DNA of 64,000 nucleotides from an uncultured Draconibacterium sp. (GTDB lineage Bacteria > Bacteroidota > Bacteroidia > Bacteroidales > Prolixibacteraceae). Position numbers and translations under genes: made by a program. The stretch lies in the NCBI RefSeq assembly GCF_963674925.1, contig NZ_OY771649.1, forward strand, positions 1,488,001 through 1,552,000, read 5' to 3'. A model generated the notes under the pieces. The model had not been told where the DNA came from and made no database searches. It saw nothing but the letters and a program-made list of their open reading frames with translations. Shown piece after piece: positions 1 to 9,264 of the stretch (the first letter of the stretch is position 1; each line of letters begins with the position of its first letter).

Positions 1-1190
1 TTTTTATTTTGTTCCTGTCCCAAAAGTGTTGGCAAGAAAGAAATTCCATCAGTCTGCTTTGGTTTTTCAACATCAACCAAATCAGCAAAAGTGGGTAGGA
101 AGTCCCAAAATGCAAATACCTGATCAGAGCTAGTACCCTCTTTTATTACTCCTGGCCAACGTACGATAAATGGAGTTTTTACACCGCCATCGTAAAAATC
201 GCGCTTCATACCACGCAATTCACCATTCGAATTGAAGAATTCCATAATGTGACGTCCCTCCTGGTGAGGACCATTATCCGAACAGAAAATCACCATAGTA
301 TTTTCATCCAGTCCAAGTTCCTTTACCTTTGTCAGAAGTTTTCCAACGGAGGTGTCAATATTCCTAATCATAGCAGCAAAACCTTTTTCGGGTTGAGGCC
401 AGTCTTTCTCCGCGAATTCATAGTAATCAGGAACTTCCATCCCGTCTCCTTTAAATGGTCCTGCCTCATTATTGGCATGTGGCACATTATAAGCCATATA
501 AAGAAAAAACTTATCGTTTCTATTTCGTTCGATAAAATCCAGTGCCTTTTCATCCATTAAATCCGGAACATAATCCTTTCGAACTTCTGCAACTCCCGTT
601 CCTTCCGGCATATCAGCCCAAGGATTTTCACCGTCAACCGTCGCTGTTTTATTTCTCAATGGAACCTTTATTCCATTCTCATAAATAAACTCGGGATAAA
701 GATTATGTGCATGCCACATATTCAGGTAACCGTAAAAATAATCAAATCCTTTCTTTTTAGGATCATCGAGTGGTGGCGGATGACCTATTCCCCATTTACC
801 AATGGCTCCTGTGCGGTAACCTGCATTTTTAAATACTTTTGCCAGAGTCATTTCTTCATCACCCAGGAGTTGTGCAGGTAAATTTCCTCTTACAGAAGTA
901 TGCCCGGTATGCTTTCCAGTCATAAGGGAAGCCCTGGACGGTGCACATACGGTAGAACCTGTATACATATTTGTAAAATGCATACCCTCAGTAGCCATTT
1001 TATCAATAGTGGGGGTTGAAAGTGTTTTCTGGCCATAAAAACTCAAGTCTCTGTATCCCATGTCGTCAACCAAAACCAGAATAACATTTGGTGATTCGGG
1101 TACCTTCTTTTCTATCTCTTTTTGCGTTGGAGCGCAGGCAATGCTAAAAAGCATTATACCGATTAGTAATCCATTAAGTATTATTTTCAT
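1..1190 (-). CDS. S1 family sulfatase (lipoprotein), C-terminal end outside window
   Basis: This is a formylglycine-dependent sulfatase of the arylsulfatase A-like S1 family. It hydrolyses sulfate esters on a polysaccharide or oligosaccharide. The start at 1190 gives a hydrophobic leader ending in SIAC, with lipobox Cys19, so I infer an outer-membrane or periplasmic lipoprotein. The metal-binding start of the alkaline-phosphatase fold is at VLVDDMGYRDLSFYG (about residues 39-53). The FGly signature CAPSR begins at Cys82, and a GKWGIGHP segment follows. The gene runs leftward off the window after about 396 codons, so the C-terminus is not seen. It lies 215 bp downstream of the GH27 gene and is the last visible gene of the PUL. 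Family assignment is certain, but the sulfated sugar and position are not known. Confidence 0.95.
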   Translation of the reverse strand, partial: MKIILNGLLIGIMLFSIACAPTQKEIEKKVPESPNVILVLVDDMGYRDLSFYGQKTLSTPTIDKMATEGMHFTNMYTGSTVCAPSRASLMTGKHTGHTSVRGNLPAQLLGDEEMTLAKVFKNAGYRTGAIGKWGIGHPPPLDDPKKKGFDYFYGYLNMWHAHNLYPEFIYENGIKVPLRNKTATVDGENPWADMPEGTGVAEVRKDYVPDLMDEKALDFIERNRNDKFFLYMAYNVPHANNEAGPFKGDGMEVPDYYEFAEKDWPQPEKGFAAMIRNIDTSVGKLLTKVKELGLDENTMVIFCSDNGPHQEGRHIMEFFNSNGELRGMKRDFYDGGVKTPFIVRWPGVIKEGTSSDQVFAFWDFLPTFADLVDVEKPKQTDGISFLPTLLGQEQNK

Positions 1191-1405
1191 CGTATTAAAT
1201 TTGTTTGTTTTCTATAGAATAAAATGCCTGCCTGTCGGCCGACAAGGAACTCACATGATTTTACCATCTCGCGTAGATGTGAAAGTTTTCTCAAACTCGT
1301 TTTACATCAAAAATTTGGTTCATCCGCTCGTTTTCGTTCGTTTCTTAGTAATTAGGTGGCTCAAAGGTTAGCCACTTAACACTTCATCCAATTATTCACT
1401 GAATT
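1191..1405. repeat. Spacer with a REP-like palindrome
   Basis: This 215-bp spacer between GH27 and the leftmost sulfatase carries the 12-bp perfect palindrome TGTCGGCCGACA at 1233-1244, flanked by CCTGCC and AAGG. GC-rich palindromes of this CCTGCC/GGCAGG flavour recur between genes in many Bacteroidota genomes, so I read it as a repetitive extragenic palindrome. A weaker hairpin, GTGGCT/AGCCAC, lies near 1354-1373. I see no credible gene in the spacer. Confidence 0.45.
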
Positions 1406-2791
1406 CTACTTTTCACTTATTTTAAAAATTTGTGCGCCGTGCGAATTTACTTCGTGGCTAAAATTTTTGCTGAAGTTGCCAACATCTTCTTTTTCCCAAA
1501 GGTCGCGCACTTCGCATTTCCTTTTTAACCCAAGTTCCTTGAAATTAACAGAAAGCGTTTCACTTTTTTCATTCAGATTAAAAAATGCCACATAAACATC
1601 TTCAGAATCAGGAATCTTAGAAGTCCAAACCACATGTCCGTCTTTTCGATACAACTGCCTGGCATCATAAGAATTCTGATTGGCTTCCAATACTTCATTC
1701 GCCGTTAAAAGTTTTTCAACGAATGTAGAGTTATCTGGCATATCTCCCCCCATCATGAGTGGCGATTTGGCAATACACCACAATGTCATATGTGTTATTT
1801 GCTCGTCTTTTGTAAACTGGCTTTCACGTTCCGGACCATGTGGCCCACGTCGGGAAATCCACCCCAATTGTAACATATCGGCATCAGGCCAATTTCCAGG
1901 TTCTCGGGCTGCTTCCCAATTATTGAGCAAATCAAACTGGTTCTTAAGCAAATCCCAATCGTCCCAAAAGTCTTTTGAAATACGCCACAGATTTGAAATA
2001 GATTTTACGTGCTCCATATTTTCCAACTTCATATTTAGCGAAAGACTTAACACTATTTCTCGTCCGGAATTCATAATTGCGTTGTGCATGGCCTCTGCTT
2101 CGCTGCCACGATATGGATAACCTTCTTTTAAGTCGATATCATCTATTTTTATATAATCAACTCCCCATTCTGCATACAACTCTCCTAAGGAGTTGTAATA
2201 CTCCTGTGCACCGGGCTTGCTCATATCAACACCATACATTTGGTTTAACCAGGGACAAACGGATGTGGTATCGGCAATCATATCGGCAGTAATTCCATCT
2301 GTTCCTTTAATGGGTGTTTTTGCCCATACGGCCTGACGTGGAATACCGCGCATTACATGAATTCCGAACTTAAGCCCCAAACTATGAATATAATCAGCTA
2401 ATTCTTTATAGCTTCCATTCCCTAAAGTAGATGGAAACTTTCGAGGATCTGGGAGTAAACGCCCCCATTCGTCCATTGCCAACCATGGAACCGGTGCATT
2501 ATCGCTTTTTAAACGAAATTGTGGAGGATTATTTTGCGTGCTATTAGGTGGATGCGGGTACGACCAGCAATAGTCAATCACAATATATTCCCAACCTAAA
2601 TCTTTTAGCTTTTCGGCCATATAATCAGCATTGGCTTTTACTTCTTTTTCCTGAACAGCCGCACCATAACAGTTATAGCTATTCCATCCCATTGGAGGTG
2701 ATTCGGCCCAAAGTTTAAAGTTGTTAGTTTGTGCTAAAGCTGCACTCCCAAGTAATAGAATTGAAAACGTAACAAGAAACAATCTCTTCAT
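1406..2791 (-). CDS. GH27 alpha-galactosidase-type glycoside hydrolase
   Basis: This is a secreted family 27 glycoside hydrolase of 461 residues with a cleavable leader (residues 1-20, cut after SAALA). The family motif PPMGWNSYNCYG is at about residues 32-43. The nucleophile motif YIKID places Asp217 as the nucleophile. Asp274 in WRISKD sits four residues after Arg270, as the acid/base of human alpha-galactosidase A does after its conserved arginine. The fold is a (beta/alpha)8 barrel with a C-terminal beta-sandwich (about 385-461). GH27 enzymes are retaining alpha-galactosidases, alpha-N-acetylgalactosaminidases or beta-L-arabinopyranosidases, and alpha-galactosidase is my first choice. It belongs to the PUL and probably trims alpha-galactose side chains, alongside the GH97 gene at 34304-36244. 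Confidence 0.93.
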   Translation of the reverse strand: MKRLFLVTFSILLLGSAALAQTNNFKLWAESPPMGWNSYNCYGAAVQEKEVKANADYMAEKLKDLGWEYIVIDYCWSYPHPPNSTQNNPPQFRLKSDNAPVPWLAMDEWGRLLPDPRKFPSTLGNGSYKELADYIHSLGLKFGIHVMRGIPRQAVWAKTPIKGTDGITADMIADTTSVCPWLNQMYGVDMSKPGAQEYYNSLGELYAEWGVDYIKIDDIDLKEGYPYRGSEAEAMHNAIMNSGREIVLSLSLNMKLENMEHVKSISNLWRISKDFWDDWDLLKNQFDLLNNWEAAREPGNWPDADMLQLGWISRRGPHGPERESQFTKDEQITHMTLWCIAKSPLMMGGDMPDNSTFVEKLLTANEVLEANQNSYDARQLYRKDGHVVWTSKIPDSEDVYVAFFNLNEKSETLSVNFKELGLKRKCEVRDLWEKEDVGNFSKNFSHEVNSHGAQIFKISEK

Positions 2792-3167
2792 GGTTTATTT
2801 AGTTTATTTTGATGTTGTACAAAAAATGAATTATAACTACAAAACTAAGCGAACCAAAAATTTTCTCTTTGTTTTATTGGACGGATGTTTTGTTCCAGGG
2901 TACAAAGTACAATTCTGTTATACTATTGTCTTGGCAATACCTCCATGACTTTTAGAAAATTGTAGAAAGAAGAACTCCTTCTTTATTTTCGCGTTGATAA
3001 AAGCAACTTATTGCTGAAATGAAGGAACTAGCTTTGTTCGCATAAGCTCCATGCATTTGCCGAATTTAAAACACGACCTAAGCTCTATACCTAAACTATT
3101 TTGTAATGAAAATTAGTTCACTTTAAGTAGGAAATTATTCTGTACCCGCGTACCTCACTTCAGCATA
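2792..3167. other. Intergenic spacer, no gene seen
   Basis: This 376-bp AT-rich spacer lies between the broken sulfatase and GH27. A short hairpin, AAAGAAG (2966-2972) with CTTCTTT (2978-2984), may be a weak transcription stop after the broken gene. I see no convincing paired -33/-7 Bacteroidota promoter and no coding sequence. Confidence 0.5.
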
Positions 3168-4850
3168 TCAATAGGCCCCCGTTAAATCAACATAAGGCTC
3201 AACGTGGGCCTCATTAGACGGATCGTACTCCGGGTTTGTTTGAGGCCAATACGTTTCTTTTACATTTTTCTTTAACCAGGTCATCAATTTTACGAAAAGC
3301 TCATTGGTTTTTTCTGGCATTTGTTTGGCCAGATTATTGGTCTCCGAAAGATCTTCGGCCAGATTAAATAGTTTTAAGCGGCCATGCCAGTCAAAAATCA
3401 GCATAAAGTCGCCTTCCTTAATTGCAGAATGCTATGTGAGAGGCAAACCATCGTAAGGATTATTGTATATTACATTAAAAGGATAATGCCAGTAGCGGGT
3501 ATCTCGCATATACGTTCTTTTTTCATTTTTAACATCATATAACAGACCTAAAATACTCCGCCCATCAATGTTTTTATCATTGTAATAGAACTTTGGCTCG
3601 TATCCTGCCACTTCCACTAAGGTTGGAAAAATATCAGCACAGTCAACGGGCACCGTCGACCACTTGTTTCCCGTTAACTTGCCTTTCCAACGAAAAACAA
3701 GGGGCACCCGCACACCTCCTTCGGTTAGACAAGCCTTTCCTCCCATTAACGGAAAATTATCAGTAACATGGCCCTGGGGAGTTATTTTGGAATCAATTCC
3801 ACCATTGTCCGACATAAACACCACAAGTGTATTTTCCTCAAGTCCGGTTTCTTGTAATTTATCCAGAATTTTGCCTACTGAATTGTCCAACGATTTTATC
3901 ATTGCTGCATAAGTAGCATCTTTATGCCCGTTCCAACCTTTTGTTTTCTTATTCTCGAAATATTCAATATCTTCTTCTGGAGCTTGCCAGGGACTATGTA
4001 CTGCGAAATGACAAAAATAAAGGAAGAAAGGTTCATCTTTAATTTTTGCCCGTTTTTCAATATAACTTAAAGCTTGCTCTGTTAGGTCATCTGTTAAATA
4101 CGCTTCTCCGGTTTCTTCTCCTGAGCTTCCCATCAACCATTCTTCCTGAGGAGTATTCGGAATCATTTCTTTTGAACGGTTATTCCATTTATCGCGCCAG
4201 TTAAAATATTTCGAACCACCGGCATCGAACCACACCAATGCTTCAAATCCCTGATCTTCCGGCGCATAGCCTTTTGCTCCATGTCCTCCAACATGCCATT
4301 TCCTTATAAATGCCGAATGGTAATCTGATAATGCCTCGGCAATTGTAATTTCATCCTGCCCATTATCGTAGACAGTTCCGGACGGCAAAGCTGTATTTGT
4401 TTTTCCGTTCAGCAAAGCCTGTTCAATTTCAATTTTGTCGCTATGATACAACACATCGTGGGCATAACTTCCATCTGGCACATCCAAGCCCTGATTTTAA
4501 TAGGTTTTTCGGAAGGGTGTTGGGGTTGTAAAACCAAGTCGGGCTGCATTTTTTCCCGTTAATATACTTGCGCGCGTTGGCGAGCAAAGCTGGCAAGCAT
4601 AAGCTCGTTCAAAAGCTACTCCTTCTTCCAATAACCTGTCGAGATTTGGAGTTTCATAAAACATTTTGTGTTTCTTGGTCCCAAGGGTATGTTTGGCATA
4701 CTCCTGAATATCCAGATACCCAAGGTCGTCGGCAAGAATAAAAATAATGTTGGGAGCATCATCCCCTTGATTTTTAAAAGCTGTTTCGCCAAATGCTGTT
4801 ATTAAAAAAAGGAAGAGGAATAATCCTGTAATCCGATATTTTAGTTTCAT
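3168..4850 (-). pseudogene. S1 sulfatase interrupted by two in-frame stop codons
   Basis: This is a complete S1 sulfatase reading frame of 560 codons broken only by TAA at codon 118 (4497-4499) and TAG at codon 473 (3432-3434). No frameshift exists. The first piece has a leader (residues 1-22), the metal site ILADDLGYLDI and FGly signature CSPTR at Cys89. The middle piece carries KWHVGGHGAKGYAPE, FFLYFCHFAVHSPW and FMSDNGG. The last piece has the usual C-terminal LIFDWHGRLKLFNLAEDLSE. Residues line up with the family on both sides of each stop. CAA to TAA and CAG to TAG, both C-to-T changes, are the simplest origin (inference). The upstream sulfatase ends 1 nt before this start, so the gene sits in the operon. 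Without readthrough only a truncated 117-residue fragment would be made. It is probably a recent pseudogene; stop readthrough or an assembly error are alternatives. Confidence 0.9.
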
Positions 4851-4851
4851 T

Positions 4852-6288
4852 TTACTCTTTAAAATAATAGTCGTACCAATGCTTTTCCCTTCTTATCTCT
4901 CCGTCGGGTATACCTGGATTCTTTAGTTCTGCCCCCCATTTAACGAGCTCCTTTTTCATTTTATCTGCTTTTTCGGGATACTGCAAAATCAGGTTTTCTG
5001 ATTCAGGTTCTTCTGAATTTAAATCGAACAAGAACTCGCGATTACCTGCTTTTAAAAACTTCCAGTTGTTCATTCTAATTGCACTCTGGTCCCAAAATCG
5101 CCAATAAAGCTGCTCGTGAGGCTGGCCTTTTCTTTCTCCTGATAAATACGGAATAAGGTTTGTGCCGTCAAACGCTTTGGGCTTCTTTCTTCCTGCCACT
5201 TCAACTGCAGTAGCAGCCATATCAAGCGATATAACAGGTTTGTTATACACTTCGCCTTTGGGCAATACTGCCGGCCAAGAAACAATATAAGGGATGCGGA
5301 TACCACCTTCTGAAATCATTCCTTTTTCTCCAACAAAAGGTTTATTTAACGAGCCGTCCCAGGCACCACCTTTGTGTGTTAAAGGAATGTCTTCTTTATA
5401 TATTTTTAAGGGAGCTCCATTATCACTCATGAAAAAAATAAGCGTATTCTCATAAACCCCATGTTCTTTGAGTTTATTAATAATCTTTCCAACTCCATCG
5501 TCAACTGCCGACATCATAGCCAAACAATACCGCCTACGTTCGGGCATTTTGCCGGGGAAACGGCTTAAATACTTTTCGGTTGCTTCCAAAGGAACATGCG
5601 GAGCATAATAGCCGAGGTAAAAGAAAAATGGTTTTTCGTAATTACGGTCGATAAAAGTTGTTGCGGCATTGGTTTGGTTATCCAGGCGATAACCATCGGC
5701 ATTTATCCATTGTGGTTCAATCGAATTCCCGCTCAAGTCGTAGTTTGCCCAAATATTATACATTGTACCATAATAATATTCCTGAAACCCACGCACATGG
5801 GGATAATATTTCATCGTTAATTCCAGTGGAACATCCTTAGGCGAGTAACGCGCCTTATCCGGAATACCTGGTACATTTTCGCGAACCCAATTGGTTTGCA
5901 CATACAATGGCTGTAAATGCCATTTTCCGGTCATCCCGGTAACATAACCTGCATTTGACATGTGTTCGGCAATTAATGTTTCATCCAGCGGAACCGGTTG
6001 AATACCATTATCATCGGAACCAAAACGCTGCTGGTAGCGTCCGGTTAGCAAACCTGCCCGCGATGGGGCACATTGTGGCGCAGTAACATAACCAGATGTC
6101 ATGCGTACCCCATTTTCTGCCAGTTTATCAATATTCGGAGTTTTTATATCGGGAACCATCCCATTTGCACCGATATCGGCATACCCCAGGTCGTCGGTAA
6201 AAATTACAATAATATTGGGACGTTGCTGTGCAAAAATGGAATTGATTGCACAAAACGCAAGAATAAATGTTGCTACTATTTTTTGCAT
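4852..6288 (-). CDS. S1 family sulfatase, exported
   Basis: This is a full-length S1 sulfatase of 478 residues. The leader is residues 1-20 (ending NSIFA), and its Cys13 is not placed as a lipobox, so I predict a soluble periplasmic or secreted enzyme. The metal site IIVIFTDDLGYADIGANG is at about 26-43, and FGly signature CAPSR begins at Cys73. GMTGKWHLQPLYV and FFMSDNGAPLKIYK carry further active-site residues. The stop codon lies 1 nt before the start of the broken sulfatase, so the two are one transcript. It acts with its neighbours on sulfated oligosaccharides. The position-specificity cannot be read from sequence without subfamily (SulfAtlas) assignment. Confidence 0.95.
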   Translation of the reverse strand: MQKIVATFILAFCAINSIFAQQRPNIIVIFTDDLGYADIGANGMVPDIKTPNIDKLAENGVRMTSGYVTAPQCAPSRAGLLTGRYQQRFGSDDNGIQPVPLDETLIAEHMSNAGYVTGMTGKWHLQPLYVQTNWVRENVPGIPDKARYSPKDVPLELTMKYYPHVRGFQEYYYGTMYNIWANYDLSGNSIEPQWINADGYRLDNQTNAATTFIDRNYEKPFFFYLGYYAPHVPLEATEKYLSRFPGKMPERRRYCLAMMSAVDDGVGKIINKLKEHGVYENTLIFFMSDNGAPLKIYKEDIPLTHKGGAWDGSLNKPFVGEKGMISEGGIRIPYIVSWPAVLPKGEVYNKPVISLDMAATAVEVAGRKKPKAFDGTNLIPYLSGERKGQPHEQLYWRFWDQSAIRMNNWKFLKAGNREFLFDLNSEEPESENLILQYPEKADKMKKELVKWGAELKNPGIPDGEIRREKHWYDYYFKE

Positions 6289-6321
6289 GATTAACGTTAA
6301 TTCTGAATTTTACTTTTAAAC

Positions 6322-7851
6322 CTATTGGGGAATAATATCATTGGCTGTTTTCGGCTCGAGCTTCTTAAAAAGTGTCTTTGTATCAGGATGCTGCTTCCAA
6401 AGTTTTCTTTTTGTTTCATCAAAGTCGTGATTTTTTACAGGCAACGCGGCGCCGGTGTCTTTCTGCCAGGCTTTCAGTTCTGTTTTCAATTCCTTTAGCC
6501 TGGCAATATTTACTTCGGCCAAATTATTTGTTTCTGAAATATCTTCTTTCAGGTTATACAATTCAAAAGAACCGTCAACCAAATTTTCTATCAGTTTCCA
6601 ATCGCCTTTTCGAATAACACTTTTTGGCACATCGTGATGGTACACCGGGTAGTGCCAAAACAACGCCCGTTCAGGTTCTCTGTTATTTCCCATCAGTTCA
6701 GGAAGAATGTTTTTTCCGTCGAACACTTGTGTTTCGGGCATGTTGGCTTCTGCCAGTGCCATAAAGGTGGGGTAAAAATCAACGCTGCTTATTAATGCAT
6801 CAGAAACCTCACCTGACCCTATTTTACCAGGCCAGCGTACAATAAAAGGTTCGCGAATACCTCCTTCGTAAACTGTACCTTTTTCGGCCCGCAACGGAAT
6901 ATTCGATGACGCAATGTATAACAACGAATCGTTTTCGTAAATATGTTGTTTGGATTTATCGATTAGTGGAATCTCATCGAAACGGCTCTTTAATCCTCCA
7001 TTATCGGAGAAAAAGAGAACAATTGTATTCTCGGCCAAGCCCAGTTCATCCAACTTATCGAGTACCCGGCCAACACTATTATCAACACTTTCAACCATAG
7101 CCGCATAAATGGCATTACACGGATAATTATCAACTTTCTCTTTTTTCAGGTACTTGTCGATTAAGGCCGAATCGGCGTCTAATTGCACATGCACATCGTA
7201 ATGCGAAAGGAAAAGAAAAAATGAAGAATCCTTATTTTCTTCCAAAAAATTAACGCTCATATCTGTAAGAACATCAGAAAGCGGTTGTTTAGGGTTATTC
7301 ACTTCGTAATGAGGGCTAAACTTCGAAGTAAAAAAGCCGCCGCCCTTGTATTCGTAAGCACTATCATAACCACGTTTCGAGGGGTGATGCTCGTCCCCGA
7401 ATCCCAGGTGCCATTTTCCGAAATACCCTGTTTTATAACCGGCAGTCTTCATAGCTTCGCCCAAAGAAGTTATGTCTGTTGGCAGATGCTGCGTTCGGTT
7501 TTTGGGTACAACAACTTCCTCAAAAGGCCTCCAGTGCCCCGGAATAAAATCGATTACACCACCCCTTGCTGGGTATTGCCCCGATTGTATACTGGCACGC
7601 GTTGGCGAACAAACCGGACAAGCAGCATAAGCATTGGTAAATCGTGTTCCCTCTTCGGCTAGTTTGGCTAAACGAGGTGCTTCGTTAAAGCGGTTTCCGT
7701 AAACCGGCAAATCGGCCCAGCCCATATCGTCGGCCAGAATAAAAACAATGTTGGGCTTTTTTGTTTTTTGTTTCTCTGTTTTTTGCAACGAACAGGAAAA
7801 CAGTAATCCTGCCACGCCAATTATAAGTATCCAACAAACTTGTTTCTTCAT
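6322..7851 (-). CDS. S1 family sulfatase, lipoprotein
   Basis: This is a full-length sulfatase of 509 residues with a type II signal peptide; LLFSC puts the lipid-bearing Cys at residue 20. A Lys/Thr-rich linker of about 12 residues precedes the metal site IVFILADDMGWADLPVYG. The FGly signature CSPTR begins at Cys81, followed by TGYFGKWHLGFG and VLFFSDNGGLKSR. The C-terminal lid domain ends with ELYNLKEDISETNNLAE and a further tail of about 70 residues. It lies 33 bp upstream of the next sulfatase and 18 bp downstream of the S1_7-like one, so it is co-transcribed. Domain order resembles the two sulfatases upstream of the HTCS more than the iduronate-type neighbour. The substrate position is unknown. 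Confidence 0.95.
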   Translation of the reverse strand: MKKQVCWILIIGVAGLLFSCSLQKTEKQKTKKPNIVFILADDMGWADLPVYGNRFNEAPRLAKLAEEGTRFTNAYAACPVCSPTRASIQSGQYPARGGVIDFIPGHWRPFEEVVVPKNRTQHLPTDITSLGEAMKTAGYKTGYFGKWHLGFGDEHHPSKRGYDSAYEYKGGGFFTSKFSPHYEVNNPKQPLSDVLTDMSVNFLEENKDSSFFLFLSHYDVHVQLDADSALIDKYLKKEKVDNYPCNAIYAAMVESVDNSVGRVLDKLDELGLAENTIVLFFSDNGGLKSRFDEIPLIDKSKQHIYENDSLLYIASSNIPLRAEKGTVYEGGIREPFIVRWPGKIGSGEVSDALISSVDFYPTFMALAEANMPETQVFDGKNILPELMGNNREPERALFWHYPVYHHDVPKSVIRKGDWKLIENLVDGSFELYNLKEDISETNNLAEVNIARLKELKTELKAWQKDTGAALPVKNHDFDETKRKLWKQHPDTKTLFKKLEPKTANDIIPQ

Positions 7852-7869
7852 TTCAGCTTTATGTTTTGT

Positions 7870-9258
7870 TTACTTTAAAATACCTTCCGATTTCATTAAC
7901 AAGTGAAGTTTTTCGGTTACAGATTCATTCTCATCTGCAATGTTTTTATTCTCGTCCTTGTCAGTATTATGGTTGTAAAGCATTTGCGAAATTCGTTCTC
8001 CCTTAATCCGGTATTCGGTATAAAGGTAGTATTTGGTTTTTACCGATTCGCCATTTTTAAAGCGTGAAAATATTGCTTCTTTCCATTCTGTATCAGGATT
8101 TTCGAGCAATGGCTTCATACTTTTCCCCTGCAGATGTTTGGGTATTTCAATACCTGCCAGTTCGCAAATACTCGGGAACAAATCAACAAATTCAACCAAA
8201 GCCTCAACCTTTGCATTTTTAGCAAAACCCGGAGCCCGAATGATTAAGGGCACTTGTAATGAGGTATTAAAATTACTGTGCTTACACCATAAACCGTGCT
8301 CGCCCAATTGCCAGCCATGGTCGCCACACAAAATAACTACTGTATTTTTATCGAGTTCCAGTTGCACCAGTTCGTCTAATATCCGACCAATCATGGAATC
8401 GGAAAAACTTACGCACGCATTATAGCCATGAATAAGATTACGTGCCACCTCGTCAGACACTGGTCCGGTTTGTGGGATACCGGTGTACTGTTTTCGTAAC
8501 TCGCCCCAATTGTGAAGTGCTTCTTTCGGGCATTTTTCGGGAGCAAAAGGATTTTTTGCCAATTCAATTTTGTTGTGGTCGTACATGTCCCAATATTTTT
8601 CGGGAGCAATAAACGGCAAGTGAGGTTTTGTAAAACCGGCTGTTAAAAAAAAGGGGTTCCCGCTTTTTTTCAGGTTTCGCAGGTCGGCAATAACCTTATT
8701 GGCAATTTTTCCCCCCTGAAGCGAATCATCAGGAACCGGGGCAATTTCCCAAGCAGCGGCCATCCCTTTTGTCTTCATCAGCTCAATATTTTCAGGCGTT
8801 TTATAATCTCTGAAATCTTTGGGCTTGTAATTGTCGTCCCACGAAGCTGCATTATCAAACTGATGATGATATATTTTTCCGTTACTTATGGTTTTGTATC
8901 CGTTTTGTTTTAAATAGCCCGGAATATCAACTAAATCCGGAACATCTTTCTCGGCCCAGGTAGCGGCATTGGTAAAACGGCTTGCAGTTGGCCTTGTGCC
9001 CGTTAATAAACTGGCTCGTGATGCCCCGCAAACCGGAACATTACAATAGGCGTTGCGGAACAACAATCCTTCTTCGGCCAGCCTGTCGATATTGGGACTC
9101 AATGTTTCAGCATTCCCGTAACATCCCAATTGTGGCCTCAAATCATCAACAATAATGAACAAAAAATTAGTCTTCGGTGGTTGAGCTTCCTGCCCAGGAG
9201 AAACAATGCAAAACAACTGCAGGGCAATAAAACCTATAATTCCTAAAATATTCTTCAT
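7870..9258 (-). CDS. Iduronate-2-sulfatase-like S1 sulfatase
   Basis: This is a 462-residue sulfatase of the iduronate-2-sulfatase branch (probably SulfAtlas S1_7). Marks of that branch are FLFIIVDDLRPQLGCYG near the N-terminus, the FGly signature CGASR beginning at Cys77 with Ala in place of the usual Pro, and VVILCGDHGWQLGEHGLWCKH with its GDHGWxLGEH motif. The leader is residues 1-22. Family members desulfate uronic acids or hexoses in marine polysaccharide loci as well as host glycosaminoglycans, so the substrate should not be read from the name. It directly follows the GH43-like gene (6-bp gap) and is tightly operonic. A relative with the same motifs sits in the second sulfatase operon at 62101-63612. 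Confidence 0.93.
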   Translation of the reverse strand: MKNILGIIGFIALQLFCIVSPGQEAQPPKTNFLFIIVDDLRPQLGCYGNAETLSPNIDRLAEEGLLFRNAYCNVPVCGASRASLLTGTRPTASRFTNAATWAEKDVPDLVDIPGYLKQNGYKTISNGKIYHHQFDNAASWDDNYKPKDFRDYKTPENIELMKTKGMAAAWEIAPVPDDSLQGGKIANKVIADLRNLKKSGNPFFLTAGFTKPHLPFIAPEKYWDMYDHNKIELAKNPFAPEKCPKEALHNWGELRKQYTGIPQTGPVSDEVARNLIHGYNACVSFSDSMIGRILDELVQLELDKNTVVILCGDHGWQLGEHGLWCKHSNFNTSLQVPLIIRAPGFAKNAKVEALVEFVDLFPSICELAGIEIPKHLQGKSMKPLLENPDTEWKEAIFSRFKNGESVKTKYYLYTEYRIKGERISQMLYNHNTDKDENKNIADENESVTEKLHLLMKSEGILK

Positions 9259-9264
9259 GGTAAC

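Noticed and set aside
1060..1371. Plus-strand open frame of 103 codons over the end of the first sulfatase
   Set aside because: It overlaps a real sulfatase start and the GC palindrome, and its translation has no family features.
1680..2120. Plus-strand open frame of 146 codons opposite GH27
   Set aside because: It lies wholly inside GH27, which has catalytic motifs on the minus strand.
3168..4850. Reading the broken sulfatase as three separate small genes
   Set aside because: All three pieces are in one frame, each is a part of one sulfatase, and the later ones start only at a TTG or an internal Met.
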